Counted from the stretch's first letter, positions 27,840 through 37,515 are shown. The stretch is 64,000 bases of DNA from Candidatus Methanimicrococcus odontotermitis (GCA_031286065.1 JAITUZ010000050.1:1-64000), one strand, 5' to 3'. The notes: generated from the letters alone by a model not told the origin. Numbers and translations are program-made.

Positions 27840-29012
27840 ATGCTTTACACTTATCAAGACGGAACAGAACTTCCGATTCAGCGGGACTTCATCCAAGATT
27901 TGAAAAATTATGTGGAATGTCTTGAGAAAATCCTGCCGCTTGAAAATCAAATCATGGAACTCAAAGATTTGGAAAAAGATCAAGGGGAATTGTTTGAAAA
28001 AAAAGCGGCTGTTTTAAGCAGTTTTAAAGAAAATTTACTCCATTCGATGCCTTCGGAGATGGAGCCCGACAGCGCGGCGCTTTTAAATCCGTGCATCTGC
28101 GAAATCATAGAAGTCTGCGATAAATTCATCCGCATGACGCATGAAAATTATGAATCTGAAATCTATGCCATGAAAAAGGACTCAGGGATGCAGATCAAAT
28201 CCAAAGAACACGAAATCATAAAAATTTTAAGCCCGTTTTTGATTTCAAGCGTTTACGGTTCCAAGCGCATTTACGATGTTTCTTATCATGACCGGCTCAG
28301 CGGAACGCTTTACTGCTACTCTTCCGGCCTTCAGTTTAACTATAAATTAAATTTCTCCGACGAACGCCTGACCGTTTCCTGCCTGCTGGGCGATTTGTCT
28401 CTGCCGATGATGGCGACAACGGGCCTGTTCACCAAAGAACACAAACCGCGTATCCTCAGCCTGACTGAATACATCGTTCTCGCAATCCAATACGACGATT
28501 TATACAATTTTTCAATAGATTTGGAAAATAAAAAGAAAATTATCCGCATCGTCCGCAAGAACGGCAATTTCTCGATTTACGATGAAGGCCGCGACATCAT
28601 GGCCGACACGGATTTGGCTGTTCTGATCGAAGATGCTACGCTTCAGCGCATCCCCAAAAGTATTGTGGAGTATATCCGTAAAAACGTCTCCTCTTTTGAA
28701 TTAACCGACATTTTAATTGACGATGATGACGCGGTTGATGCCAATTTGATTTTTGACTGCATGAAAATCATTGCGACACAATACGGTTCCATTATGTCGG
28801 AGTGCATTCGCAGAAGCCCGGTAAAATCCGAAATTTCCATAAAAGTGCAGCTTGAAGACGGAACGCGCACGGAAAAATACATTTCCAAAGATGAATTGTA
28901 TTCTTCACTGGCCAACATCGGCGGCGACGGTTTGGAAATTGCCGGCTTGATTGGGGCCGACACTTCGGAACGCGACAAAACAAGCAGTAACAGCCGATAT
29001 TTTATCGTTTGA
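27840..29012 (+). CDS. Hypothetical protein, conserved-looking, possibly once membrane-anchored
   Basis: A 390-residue protein I do not recognise. Residues 10-60 are coiled-coil-like (ECLEKILPLENQIMELKDLE), the middle holds a beta-rich part (RLSGTLYCYSSGLQFNYKLN), and the end is Asp-rich then S/N-rich. ATG 27840 has GGTGA 5 bases upstream; GTG 27831 is in frame too. Upstream in the same frame, a perfect transmembrane-like stretch (FVILVIVIIIAIIG) has no start codon. A one-base shift would connect it to ATG 27749 (MKRVK). TYW1 follows 27 bp downstream. Confidence 0.7.
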   Translation: MLYTYQDGTELPIQRDFIQDLKNYVECLEKILPLENQIMELKDLEKDQGELFEKKAAVLSSFKENLLHSMPSEMEPDSAALLNPCICEIIEVCDKFIRMTHENYESEIYAMKKDSGMQIKSKEHEIIKILSPFLISSVYGSKRIYDVSYHDRLSGTLYCYSSGLQFNYKLNFSDERLTVSCLLGDLSLPMMATTGLFTKEHKPRILSLTEYIVLAIQYDDLYNFSIDLENKKKIIRIVRKNGNFSIYDEGRDIMADTDLAVLIEDATLQRIPKSIVEYIRKNVSSFELTDILIDDDDAVDANLIFDCMKIIATQYGSIMSECIRRSPVKSEISIKVQLEDGTRTEKYISKDELYSSLANIGGDGLEIAGLIGADTSERDKTSSNSRYFIV

Positions 29013-29039
29013 TTTGCTTTTTTAGAATCAGGTCAAAAA

Positions 29040-30044
29040 ATGGATCAAACAAATGTCGCGGGCAACATAAAAAAAGAGAGTTCTCCCTCCGATGAACGCT
29101 TACGGTTCAGCTATTCTCCCGAAGAAATCACAACAGGCGAGCTGATGCGCCGCCAGGGCTACGCGAAAGCCGGCGCTCATTCCGCCGTTAAAACCTGCGC
29201 CTGGCTTAAAAATTCCATGAACGGAACGGGTGTCTGCTACAAATCTTCTTTTTACGGCGTTGTGTCTCACCGCTGTCTTCAAATGACGCCGACACTTCTG
29301 TGCAACCAGGAATGCGTTTTTTGCTGGCGTCCGACGGAAGTTCAGGTCCGCGCTCCCGCGGAATGGGACCTGCCGGATAAAATCGTTGAAGAAAGCATTC
29401 AAGCGCAGCGAAAACTTATTACGGGATTCGGCGGCTCTCCAAACGCTGTATCAGGCCGTTACGATGAAGCGCGCCGCCCGTCAAACGTCGCGATTTCTCT
29501 CTCGGGCGAGCCGACTTTTTATCCTTATCTGCCGGAACTGATCACGGCTTATGAATCGAAAGGAATGACGGTTTTTCTTGTGACCAACGGCACAAACCCC
29601 GAAATGCTCCGAAAAATCCGCCCGACGCAGCTTTACATGAGTTTGGACGCGACAACGCCAGAGATGTACGATGAAGTCTGCCGGCCAAAAAGCCCGCGTC
29701 TTTGGGAAAATGTGACGGAGTCTCTGGGCGTCCTCAAAGAAAAAAAAGCGCAGAGAATCAGAACCGCTGTTCGGATAACGGCGGTCAAGGGATTGAATAT
29801 GAAAGATGAAGCCGGATTCGCCGCGCTGATCCGAAAAGCGGCGCCTGATTTTATTGAAGTGAAATCGTATATGCATGTCGGTTTTTCCCGGCTGCGCCTC
29901 GCGCGCGCCAACATGGCCGAACAAGACGAGATCCGAAAATTTGCGCAATCAATCGGAGACCTCGCCGGATATCAATATGCCGGTGAATCCGAGCCGAGCC
30001 GGGTTGTCGTATTGTCAGAGAACGGCAAATTATCCGATGTTTGA
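29040..30044 (+). CDS. taw1: tRNA 4-demethylwyosine synthase (radical SAM, TYW1)
   Basis: A 334-residue radical-SAM enzyme that builds the tricyclic imG-14 base at G37 of tRNA-Phe from N1-methylguanosine and pyruvate. The 4Fe-4S motif is C88-x3-C92-x2-C95 in LLCNQECVFCWRP, and the family's ISLSGEPTFYPYLPELI, VTNGTNPEMLRKI and YMSLDATTPEMYDEV segments follow. The second-cluster cysteines lie nearer the N-terminus (KTCAW, TGVCY, HRC). The region 30045-30433 after it has no convincing gene, only T-rich direct repeats and AT-rich leader sequence for the next operon. Confidence 0.94.
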   Translation: MDQTNVAGNIKKESSPSDERLRFSYSPEEITTGELMRRQGYAKAGAHSAVKTCAWLKNSMNGTGVCYKSSFYGVVSHRCLQMTPTLLCNQECVFCWRPTEVQVRAPAEWDLPDKIVEESIQAQRKLITGFGGSPNAVSGRYDEARRPSNVAISLSGEPTFYPYLPELITAYESKGMTVFLVTNGTNPEMLRKIRPTQLYMSLDATTPEMYDEVCRPKSPRLWENVTESLGVLKEKKAQRIRTAVRITAVKGLNMKDEAGFAALIRKAAPDFIEVKSYMHVGFSRLRLARANMAEQDEIRKFAQSIGDLAGYQYAGESEPSRVVVLSENGKLSDV

Positions 30045-30433
30045 TTTTTTGTCTACTTCTTTGTTTTACTTTTTTGTTTTACTTTTTTGATTGCTTTTCT
30101 GATTTGGCACGTTTAATAAAAATTATCATTTTTCCGGCTGAACTTTATAAAATGTAAGAGGATTTGAAAAGTGAATAATAATTGTTTTTAATAAGAATCG
30201 ATGCCTGTTAATACTATTACCAAGTATGTTATCAAACTATTACAGAGGGAGTATATAACAGGACGCGATCGTTTGGATACAAACTCATAGAAGGAACCCG
30301 CAATTGTTTTTGATGTTTGTATTCAGACGTGGTGTTAAAAAGCTTATTAAACAGCGAGATAATTATTGACGTTTTACCAAGGCTCGGCCGGACAATTGCC
30401 GGGTTTAATAAGTAGAATTTGCAGGTGAAAGGT

Positions 30434-30688
30434 TTGTCAAAAATTATCATTTATACAACGGAAGTCTGCCCGAAATGCAAAATGCTCAAAGGATTCTTCA
30501 ACGCCCGAAATGTCGCGTATGAAGAAATGGATATGAGCGCCCCCGAAGCGCTGACGGAGCTTGCTGTCAACAATATTTTTACAAACGTCGCTCCGGTTCT
30601 TCAAATTAATGACAAGTTCCTGACACATAAGGAAATATTTGAAGGCGCCGCCGTCAAAGAAGAACAAATCATGGCATTGATCGCGTAA
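30434..30688 (+). CDS. Glutaredoxin-like redoxin (NrdH type)
   Basis: An 84-residue redoxin with a CPKC active site (Cys12, Cys15) after IIIYTTEV, a later APVLQIND strand with cis-Pro, and a helical end. It lies directly before nrdD and probably delivers electrons to it; methanosarcinal class III reductases are known to use an NrdH-like redoxin rather than formate. The start is TTG 30434, with AGGTGA 5 bases upstream; GTG 30425 and TTG 30419 are in frame but lie within or before that site. Confidence 0.85.
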   Translation: MSKIIIYTTEVCPKCKMLKGFFNARNVAYEEMDMSAPEALTELAVNNIFTNVAPVLQINDKFLTHKEIFEGAAVKEEQIMALIA

Positions 30689-30740
30689 ATAAACGCGGTC
30701 AGCAGCGAAATATTAGAATCATACAACGGTGAAAGGATTT

Positions 30741-33056
30741 ATGTCAACAGAACTCAGCAAAAACACAGAAGGAAAAGACACGCGCCAAGTCCAGCAAACT
30801 TTTGACGGCGGCGTCATTTCGGCAATGCCTAAAGTCAGAACGACCAACGGCTACATGATGGATTGGAACCGAAATGAAATTGTCAGGCAGCTGATGAAAG
30901 AAACGCCGCTTGCGGAACGGTTTTACGGCGTTTCCGGAATTGACAAAGACGAAGCTGTTGAGATTTCCAAAGAAGCTGAATCACGCATCCGCAAAATGGG
31001 CGCGGACTTCCTTTCCGGTCCTCTTGTCCGCGAAATCGTGAACTGTATCCTCTTGGAACGAAATCATCCGGAATGGCGCAATGTCATGACAAGAGTCGGC
31101 GCATCCGTCTACGACGCCTGTGAAATCGACACGGGTCTCGGATTCGAATCCCACGACAACGCCAACCAGCTGGATAATGCCGAAACTTCTCACAAGAAAA
31201 AAGCGGATAAGATGTCTAAAGAGCAGAATCTGCTTTTGATGCCCGGCAATTTGGCTGACCTTCACTTAAACGGTGATTTTCATATCCATGACTTGGAATA
31301 CTTCGGGACGCGCCCGTTCTGCCAGGACTGGGACCTCAGATATTTCTTTTACTACGGTCTCATGCCCGACGGGGTCGGCGTCCAGTCAAGCGTTGCCGGT
31401 CCGGCTATGAACGCGGAAGTCGCCATCCTTCACGCCGTTAAAGTCATGGGGTCCGCTCAGACAAATTTCGCCGGCGGACAGGGATTCTATAATTTCCTCG
31501 CGTTCCTTGCGCCTTATTTCGTCAACAAGACAGACAAAGAACTTGAGCAGCTCATGCAGATGTTCGTTTATGAAATGATGCAGATGATGTGCGCCCGCGG
31601 CGGTCAGACTGTTTTCTCGTCTGTTCAGTTATCTCCGGGCATTCCGAAGCTTTGGAAAGATAAACCGGTTGTCGCAATGGGAAAAGTCTGGAACGGCGAA
31701 AACGGCGCAAAAAAATGGACTTACGGCGAGCTTGAAAAGGAAGTCCGTATGGGATTCCGCGCTTTAATGGTCGTTATGCTTAAAGGAGATGCTTGGGGCA
31801 AGCCGTTTTCGTTCCCGAAACCGGAGATTTCCATTGAACCCGATTTCATGGAAGAAGACGAAGCGTTTAACGCCGCCAACCCCGATGTTTTGTCTTACAA
31901 AGAACTTTACCGCCTGACTTTTGAATTGGCCGCCAAGTTCGGAACGCCTTACTTTGACAATCAAATTCCGGAATACCGCGGCGCCGGCGAAGGCATCAGC
32001 TGCTACCAGTGCTGCGCCTATCAATTTTCTGCCAACCCCGAAGATGACGACTTGTTTGACGACAAACTTTATTTCAAAGACGGCAAACACTTTTCCATGG
32101 GGTCTTGGATGGTCATGTCTCTGAACTGCCCGCGCGCCGCCTACAAAGCCGGCCATGACAACCAAAAATTGATCGGCGAGCTCAAATATCTCATGAACAA
32201 ATCCGTTGAAGTTTTCCGTGTCAAAAAGAGATGGATGGACCACCTTTTGGAATGCGGCAGAATTCCGTTTGCGGCCATGACGCCCAAAGACCCGAACACA
32301 GGAGAGAAAGGAGCGATCGCCGTTGATTTTGACGCCCTCGTTTACACAATCGGCGTTGTCGGCATCAACGAGATGGTTCAGTATCACACCGGCAAGTCCA
32401 TGTATGAGTCTCCCGACTCTTTCAAGTTCGCTGTCCGTGTCATGTATGAAATGAAAATACACGCGCAGAAGCTGTCGCAGGAAAACGGCATTGAAATCGC
32501 GCTCGCCAGAACGCCGGCTGAGACGACCGCCCAGAGATTTGCGGTGTCTGACCTGCTTCACCCCGAATATGCCAAAAAGGCTGAAAACAACATGAACGGC
32601 GATGTCGAGCTGACCAAAAAAGAACTCGGGACCACCAAAGATCTTCCCGTTTACTACACCAACGGAACGCACATCCCGCCCGGCGCGGACATTTCCGTCA
32701 TTGAAAGAATCAAGTATGAACAAACGTTCTTCCCAATCGTTGACGGCGGAAATATTCTCCACATCTGGCTCGGCGAAGGAACGCCGGACCCGGACGGACT
32801 TCAGGAAATGGCCATGCACATCGCCAAGAACACGCACACCGGCTATTTCGCGTTTACGCGCGATATGACGATCTGTAAAGACGAAGGCTATGTCGCGTCC
32901 GGCGTTAAGGAATGCTGTCCGAAATGCGGCTCTCACAACATTGACCACTTGTCCAGAATCACAGGCTACCTTCAGTCCGTTGACGGCTGGAATGCCGGCA
33001 AGAGGCAGGAACTGATTGACAGAACGCGCACGGACCCGAAAAATTTGAGAGTTTGA
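30741..33056 (+). CDS. nrdD: Anaerobic ribonucleoside-triphosphate reductase (class III)
   Basis: A 771-residue glycyl-radical enzyme that reduces ribonucleotides to deoxyribonucleotides. The N-terminus resembles an ATP-cone/leader region, followed by the long barrel (HIHDLEYFGTRPFCQDWDLR, SSVAGPAMNAEVAILHAVKV). Near the end a zinc site CCPKCGSHN precedes the radical loop RITGYLQSVDGWN, with Gly742 as radical site. ATG 30741 is chosen because GGTGAAAGG lies just upstream; the GTG in that sequence is a less likely start. It forms a set with the redoxin before it and nrdG after it. Confidence 0.95.
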   Translation: MSTELSKNTEGKDTRQVQQTFDGGVISAMPKVRTTNGYMMDWNRNEIVRQLMKETPLAERFYGVSGIDKDEAVEISKEAESRIRKMGADFLSGPLVREIVNCILLERNHPEWRNVMTRVGASVYDACEIDTGLGFESHDNANQLDNAETSHKKKADKMSKEQNLLLMPGNLADLHLNGDFHIHDLEYFGTRPFCQDWDLRYFFYYGLMPDGVGVQSSVAGPAMNAEVAILHAVKVMGSAQTNFAGGQGFYNFLAFLAPYFVNKTDKELEQLMQMFVYEMMQMMCARGGQTVFSSVQLSPGIPKLWKDKPVVAMGKVWNGENGAKKWTYGELEKEVRMGFRALMVVMLKGDAWGKPFSFPKPEISIEPDFMEEDEAFNAANPDVLSYKELYRLTFELAAKFGTPYFDNQIPEYRGAGEGISCYQCCAYQFSANPEDDDLFDDKLYFKDGKHFSMGSWMVMSLNCPRAAYKAGHDNQKLIGELKYLMNKSVEVFRVKKRWMDHLLECGRIPFAAMTPKDPNTGEKGAIAVDFDALVYTIGVVGINEMVQYHTGKSMYESPDSFKFAVRVMYEMKIHAQKLSQENGIEIALARTPAETTAQRFAVSDLLHPEYAKKAENNMNGDVELTKKELGTTKDLPVYYTNGTHIPPGADISVIERIKYEQTFFPIVDGGNILHIWLGEGTPDPDGLQEMAMHIAKNTHTGYFAFTRDMTICKDEGYVASGVKECCPKCGSHNIDHLSRITGYLQSVDGWNAGKRQELIDRTRTDPKNLRV

Positions 33057-33103
33057 TAATTTTTTCGTCGCTCGTTTTTCAAAGCCTTTAAGCGAAATAA
33101 AAG

Positions 33104-33140
33104 GAAGCTGCCTGAAATCTCTTTTCCGCAGCTTCTTTTT
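33104..33140 (+). terminator. Terminator after nrdD
   Basis: GAAGCTGC (33104-33111) pairs with GCAGCTTC (33128-33135), followed by TTTTT. It separates nrdD from nrdG, so nrdG may have its own promoter or receive read-through transcripts. Confidence 0.75.
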
Positions 33141-33220
33141 CATGTTTTTTATTTTCCATCTCGGTTATCCCGTCCTTTAAATCTGATATATTCAAATAAT
33201 TCTTTTCCTTATTCTTTCTT

Positions 33221-34003
33221 ATGAACGCAAATGTCGGCGGCATCGTTCCGCTTTCCACAGTCGACTGGCACGGAAAATCTTCCGTCGCTGTCTTTTTGAA
33301 CGGGTGTCCTTTCCGCTGCGGCTACTGTCACAATTACGATTTGCTGACAAAATCCAATCCGATCGATTTGGAATCTGTGAAAAAGAGGATCATGGAATCC
33401 AAGCCGTTTGTCAGCGCCGTTGTTTTTTTGGGCGGGGAGCCGCTGGCGCAAGACGGCGCCGTTGAAGAACTCGCCGCGTTCGCCAAAGAAAATGGTCTCA
33501 AAACCGGAATTCACACAAACGGCTATTACCCCAAAACCGTTTCCTCTTTGATTGAAAAAAACCTCGCCGACAAATTTTTCATTGACATCAAAGCCCCGTT
33601 TGAAAATGAAATTTATCAAAAAACGGTCGGCGTTCAGCTCGAAGATATGATTGAGCGCATTCAGCGAACGATTCATATCGCCGATGAGAGTCCGGCGGAA
33701 TTGGAAATTAAAACGACCGTTTTTCCCGAAATCATCGGCACAAAAGGGCAGGTCGCCGATATTTCAAAATGGATGAATCAAAACATCCGCCGGAAATCAA
33801 AACTGACTTATGTTCTTCAACAGGGAAACGGCCGCAGCTCGAATGACCCCGTTTTTCAAAAAATGACTTTTTTATCTCCGGATGAAATGGACGAATTGGC
33901 GCAAATCGCTCTTGAAAATTTAAAAAACGCCGCCGTGATAACGCAAACGGAAGAAAACGGGCGCGTCGTCAAAACAAACATTTGCGGTAATGAGCGGCTA
34001 TGA
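33221..34003 (+). CDS. nrdG: Anaerobic ribonucleotide reductase activating protein
   Basis: A 260-residue radical-SAM activase. The cluster motif is C29-x3-C33-x2-C36 in NGCPFRCGYCHNY, preceded by VPLSTVDWHGKSSVAVFL, with VVFLGGEPLAQDGAV following. It would install the glycyl radical on NrdD. Other pyruvate-formate-lyase-type activases look similar, but proximity to nrdD favours NrdG. Good separation from nrdD (165 bp) includes a terminator and a TATA-like stretch. Confidence 0.88.
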   Translation: MNANVGGIVPLSTVDWHGKSSVAVFLNGCPFRCGYCHNYDLLTKSNPIDLESVKKRIMESKPFVSAVVFLGGEPLAQDGAVEELAAFAKENGLKTGIHTNGYYPKTVSSLIEKNLADKFFIDIKAPFENEIYQKTVGVQLEDMIERIQRTIHIADESPAELEIKTTVFPEIIGTKGQVADISKWMNQNIRRKSKLTYVLQQGNGRSSNDPVFQKMTFLSPDEMDELAQIALENLKNAAVITQTEENGRVVKTNICGNERL

Positions 34004-34095
34004 AAAGAAAATATAAATTCACACGGCAAACAAAAATGAAGAAAAGAAACGGTTTTGATTGAAAAACAAAACCGATATTAAAAGAAGCTACAGAC

Positions 34096-34353
34096 TTAAT
34101 CGTCGCTTTTCTTCTGGAATCTGCGAATCACGTCGCGGATCAAAACAATGTCTGCCGCGGTGACGACCCAGCGGTACGGAATAATAATGCCGTCGCCCGC
34201 CACGTCAAACACGTCCGTGTTAATATAATTTGCAACGATTCCGGAAACGGATTGACTTTCGACATCAATGATCAAATCAATGACTTTGCCGACATAGACA
34301 CCGTTGACGGTGTAAATGTCAAGTCCGAAAAGTGAAGTCAGTTCAGTACGCAT
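34096..34353 (-). CDS. PRC-barrel domain protein
   Basis: An 85-residue protein that is almost entirely one PRC-barrel: SLFGLDIYTVNGVYVGKVID, LIIDVESQSVSGIVANYI, then IPYRWVVTAADIVLI. Archaeal single PRC-barrel proteins occur beside RNA-processing or division genes, but the role is not established. An upstream ATG frame extends to 34431, but ATG 34353 has AAGGCGAG a few bases upstream and starts directly before the domain. It is transcribed away from SepRS. Confidence 0.8.
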   Translation of the reverse strand: MRTELTSLFGLDIYTVNGVYVGKVIDLIIDVESQSVSGIVANYINTDVFDVAGDGIIIPYRWVVTAADIVLIRDVIRRFQKKSDD

Positions 34354-34513
34354 ATTTTCTCGCCTTTGAATAGAGATGTGTGAAATAAATGAAATTGTGA
34401 ATGAATGATAAAGTATAATATGGGAATACAATATAAATTATTTGTTCGCTTTTATATCTTTTGACCGGCGAATCTCTTTTCTGAATTATGTTTTGAATGT
34501 TTCACATTCGTCA

Positions 34514-36133
34514 TCATTCGATTTTGAATTGAACAGTCGTAAATACGGGTCCGCGGACATCTATTTTTTTATTATTTCCTGTCATGTAACGCTGTCCGAG
34601 ATCGGTCAGTTTCAGGTTGACTTCAGAAAGCATCTTCACCATCCTTACGCGTGATTCATGCTCGGACGCGCCTGCCGTTACCGCCTCTTCAGCTTCTGCC
34701 GCCGCCGCCGCCGCAAACGCGCCGACAAATGTAAATCCTGTTCTTGCCGAGTGATTTTCAAGCGCTTTTTCCCATTTTTTCTGATTCGGAACACCGAGAA
34801 GATCGCCGTTATAGACGACAACTTCATTGAAAGCGGCAGGTCCCGCAAGCGATGTGTCCGATTCCGGCTCGGCAACGGAGGCGGTTACGGTTTTGCCGCA
34901 CAGTTCACCTGTCCAGACCTCAAAAGCGCAGGGACCCGGTTCTTTGCCGTATTTTTTGAAACCTTCGGCGACAGCAGCGGCAATTTCCCATCCCGCTTCT
35001 GTCCGCGGCGTTTGAATCAATTCCACCTGCCGCATCAATTCGGAATCTTCCAATTCCCAGTCGCCGTATTGTGAAAATTGAGGATACGTCATGGAACGCA
35101 TGTCTTTGGCGTCGTACAGAATCATCGCCAGCCGCTCGACGCCGAGGCCGAGATTCATGACCGGCATCGGAATATTGTATTCGGAAAGTGCGGGCGCGGC
35201 ATAAATCCCGAAAGTCGCGACTTCGATCCAGCCGTCGCTGTATTTTGTGTCCGATCCGTCCAGCTTCGGATGATAAGCGTAAACTTCAATCTGCGTGTCG
35301 GGAGCGTAATATTTACTGCGCTTGTTGTCGGGGCGGAACATGAATTTTTCAAACCCGAACTGAGAAAGCAACCCTTCGGCAACCATTTTTCCGTGGTCGG
35401 TGGTGACGTTTTCGTCCATGATGACGCAGGACGCGGAGTAGTAAGTCATGAGGCGGGAAGCGTCCTCCTGCTGTTCTCGGCGGAAACAGCGGTCGATTGA
35501 AAAGAGTGAAAACGGCGGCTCATTCCGTTCGAGAAGTTCGGAAAGCGTGATAAACCAGCCGCTGGTCATATGACTGCGAAGCGTTTTGCTTGTGCCTTCC
35601 GGCTTGAGTTCTTTGAATTCGGGAAAAACTTTGTCGATGAGCTCGGTCACGAAAATGTCGGCGACATTCAGCTGCTCGGCAAGTTCAAAAACCAAATCAT
35701 CTCCTTCAATGGTCCCTTTTTTGTAAGCGTGAAGCACTTTTCGTATGATTTCAATGCCGTCGTCGTCAATGCCTGAAATAATTTCTTTGATTTTTCGGAT
35801 GCGTTCGTCGGAAATGCCGACATTCGGGCGCGGTAAGCCGGCCAGGTAGAAGCAGCGGTCCAAAACAGCCGGCGCTTCATCGCCGAATTGTTTGTAAATA
35901 TCGCGCTCTTCAACGATGAGCGGGTTCATATATTCGGCGAAACCCATTCTCATATACGCTTCTCTCAATTTTTGAATCGTTTCATAGACGGGGTGCGGTT
36001 TCCCGAAGTTCGGCTTCAGCCGCGGGTAGCTTTCTTCCGGCGTGCTCTTTTTGATATATTTCTCCGATTCAATCCACGTTTTTTCGAAGTTTTCGTTTTT
36101 TTCCCGACGAACCTGTTCCGGATCAAATTTCAT
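34514..36133 (-). CDS. sepS: O-phosphoseryl-tRNA(Cys) synthetase
   Basis: A 539-residue class II synthetase that charges tRNA-Cys with O-phosphoserine, the first step of the tRNA-dependent cysteine route of methanogens. It has PHPVYETIQKLREAYMRMGF, EYMNPLIVEERDIYKQFGDE, TLRSHMTSGWFITLSELL (motif 2 region), SIDRCFRREQQEDASRLMTY and the motif 3 glycine stretch MPVMNLGLGVERLAMILYD. The family is largely restricted to methanogens and Archaeoglobus, and so is a strong taxonomic marker. ATG 36133 is used; upstream is an AT-rich promoter region shared with the divergent side. Confidence 0.97.
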   Translation of the reverse strand: MKFDPEQVRREKNENFEKTWIESEKYIKKSTPEESYPRLKPNFGKPHPVYETIQKLREAYMRMGFAEYMNPLIVEERDIYKQFGDEAPAVLDRCFYLAGLPRPNVGISDERIRKIKEIISGIDDDGIEIIRKVLHAYKKGTIEGDDLVFELAEQLNVADIFVTELIDKVFPEFKELKPEGTSKTLRSHMTSGWFITLSELLERNEPPFSLFSIDRCFRREQQEDASRLMTYYSASCVIMDENVTTDHGKMVAEGLLSQFGFEKFMFRPDNKRSKYYAPDTQIEVYAYHPKLDGSDTKYSDGWIEVATFGIYAAPALSEYNIPMPVMNLGLGVERLAMILYDAKDMRSMTYPQFSQYGDWELEDSELMRQVELIQTPRTEAGWEIAAAVAEGFKKYGKEPGPCAFEVWTGELCGKTVTASVAEPESDTSLAGPAAFNEVVVYNGDLLGVPNQKKWEKALENHSARTGFTFVGAFAAAAAAEAEEAVTAGASEHESRVRMVKMLSEVNLKLTDLGQRYMTGNNKKIDVRGPVFTTVQFKIE

Positions 36134-36233
36134 AATTATGCGCCTCAGTATGTAAATAAAAAATATAATTTGTAATTAGGAATCTGAATTCATTTCAGAA
36201 TAAATAAAGATTCCCCACTCGAAAATTTTCGTT

Positions 36234-37268
36234 TCAGAATCCGAGACTGAATGAAACGGCGGCTCCCGATATGAGAACGCCCGCAGCAAAACCGAGAATC
36301 GCGCCCGTATTCAAAAAAGGCAATCCTGCCTGCGGATTTCCTCTTGAGACAACATACATCAAAACGGCAAAGCCGGCGAACGTGCCGATCATTGTATAGA
36401 GGGCAGGCATTGAAATCCAGCCGCTGTGCTCAATAAATCGGTTGGATGAAATGACAAGCAAAGTCGGAATCACCGCATCGCCGAGGCCCATGAAAAGCGC
36501 GTCCGATTTTCTCTTTTTGATTCCGGCGGCTGAACTCTCGGCGATCGGACTTTCGGCGGCCTGCACATTTCCGTTTTCCTGTTCTTTCAAGGGCGTTTCT
36601 GTATTTTCAATATTATTTTCATCGTCCGAAATATCATTAATGTATGAATAATTCCATTTCTTCGGGATCACGAATAAAATCGGCAGTTTCATGTCCATCA
36701 TTCCGTTTGCCAGCGTCAGCATATGTTTGGTTTTGTAAACGGAAATAAAATCATAAATCAGTAAACCGATCATCAAAACAATGATCGGGACATACGAGAG
36801 GGAAACGCCGATGACCGTACAGGCGCCGATTGAAATCATCAAGCCGGCAAAATCTATCACATACCACTCCGGATACTTATAAAGCAGGAGCGAAATAATG
36901 AGTGCGGCGCCGATCGAAAAAATCGGTGTGAAGTCGGTCAGGCCGAAGGCTTTGGCCAAAAGCGCCGTAAACACGTAATATAACGTCATCGTGATTGAGA
37001 TATAGATGATTCCGCGGATGATGAAAGTCGTCTTCGTCTTAATCAAATAAATGATCAGTGCCGTAAATATGAGTATGATGACGATATAGTATACCGAATA
37101 TCCGATACTTTCCGGATTTTCAAATGTCGGCATGTTTGAAATGTATTCGGTCGCCGACAGCCAAAGCGATCCGGCCTGAACGATCAGGATGAAAAGACCC
37201 ATAATAAAATACGGAATCAAATCCTCCATTTTTTTGGAAAATGCCAAAGGGGGTTTTTCGGCGCTCAA
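36234..37268 (-). CDS. Presenilin-like intramembrane aspartyl protease (A22 family)
   Basis: A 344-residue polytopic membrane protein with about nine hydrophobic segments. The two catalytic motifs of presenilin/signal-peptide-peptidase homologues are visible: YD in LLIYDFISVYKTKHMLTLA and GxGD in LFMGLGDAVIPTLLVIS, plus a PAL-like stretch near the end (QAGLPFLNTGAIL). Between the motifs lies a long charged loop (about residues 215-255). The family cleaves membrane-embedded segments; the native substrate in methanogens is unknown. It stands alone with a terminator-free gap to SepRS. Confidence 0.88.
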   Translation of the reverse strand: MSAEKPPLAFSKKMEDLIPYFIMGLFILIVQAGSLWLSATEYISNMPTFENPESIGYSVYYIVIILIFTALIIYLIKTKTTFIIRGIIYISITMTLYYVFTALLAKAFGLTDFTPIFSIGAALIISLLLYKYPEWYVIDFAGLMISIGACTVIGVSLSYVPIIVLMIGLLIYDFISVYKTKHMLTLANGMMDMKLPILFVIPKKWNYSYINDISDDENNIENTETPLKEQENGNVQAAESPIAESSAAGIKKRKSDALFMGLGDAVIPTLLVISSNRFIEHSGWISMPALYTMIGTFAGFAVLMYVVSRGNPQAGLPFLNTGAILGFAAGVLISGAAVSFSLGF

Positions 37269-37353
37269 GAAAAAAACCTCATCATTTCAATAAAACGAAA
37301 TCTATATAACAACTTCAATATACAAAATTTAAAATAACAATATTGGATTAATG

Positions 37354-37515
37354 TTTATATACTTTCGTAATCCCTTGAATCGGGGAACGCCGCTGGTCTT
37401 TCCCGTCACAAGGGATGTGATCCGATGATGGGAGTCCTGCTTGCGTATAAAAGAGAAATCAAGCGGTTTGATTCAGATGACAAAGCCGGTCTTATCAATT
37501 TTTGATTTTTCACAC
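37354..37515 (+). ncRNA. Candidate structured small RNA
   Basis: A TATA-type box (TTTATATAC, about 37354-37362) is followed by a GC-rich stretch unlike its AT-rich surroundings and without an ORF. Possible stems: CCCGTCA/TGATGGG enclosing GGAT/ATCC (about 37402-37432), GGGAA/TTCCC (37383-37404), and AATCAA/TTGATT (about 37457-37473). ATCAA-TTT-TTGAT with Ts (37496-37512) would end it. No C/D-box, H/ACA or tRNA pattern is convincing. The predicted RNA is about 130 nt. The rest of 37516-37687 is AT-rich promoter-like sequence. Confidence 0.4.

Noticed and set aside
30200-30289. Short ORF ending in TAG upstream of the glutaredoxin gene
   Set aside because: 29 codons, no ribosome-binding site, no homology, and continuing past TAG gives only 15 more codons; not counted as a gene or a second TAG case.
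31764-33143. 459-codon ORF on the minus strand
   Set aside because: It is antisense to nrdD, has an odd residue composition rich in R, F, H and V, and is a shadow of nrdD codon use.
37380-37445. tRNA or C/D-box sRNA in the GC-rich block
   Set aside because: No cloverleaf with a T-loop can be drawn and no matching C and D box pair is present.
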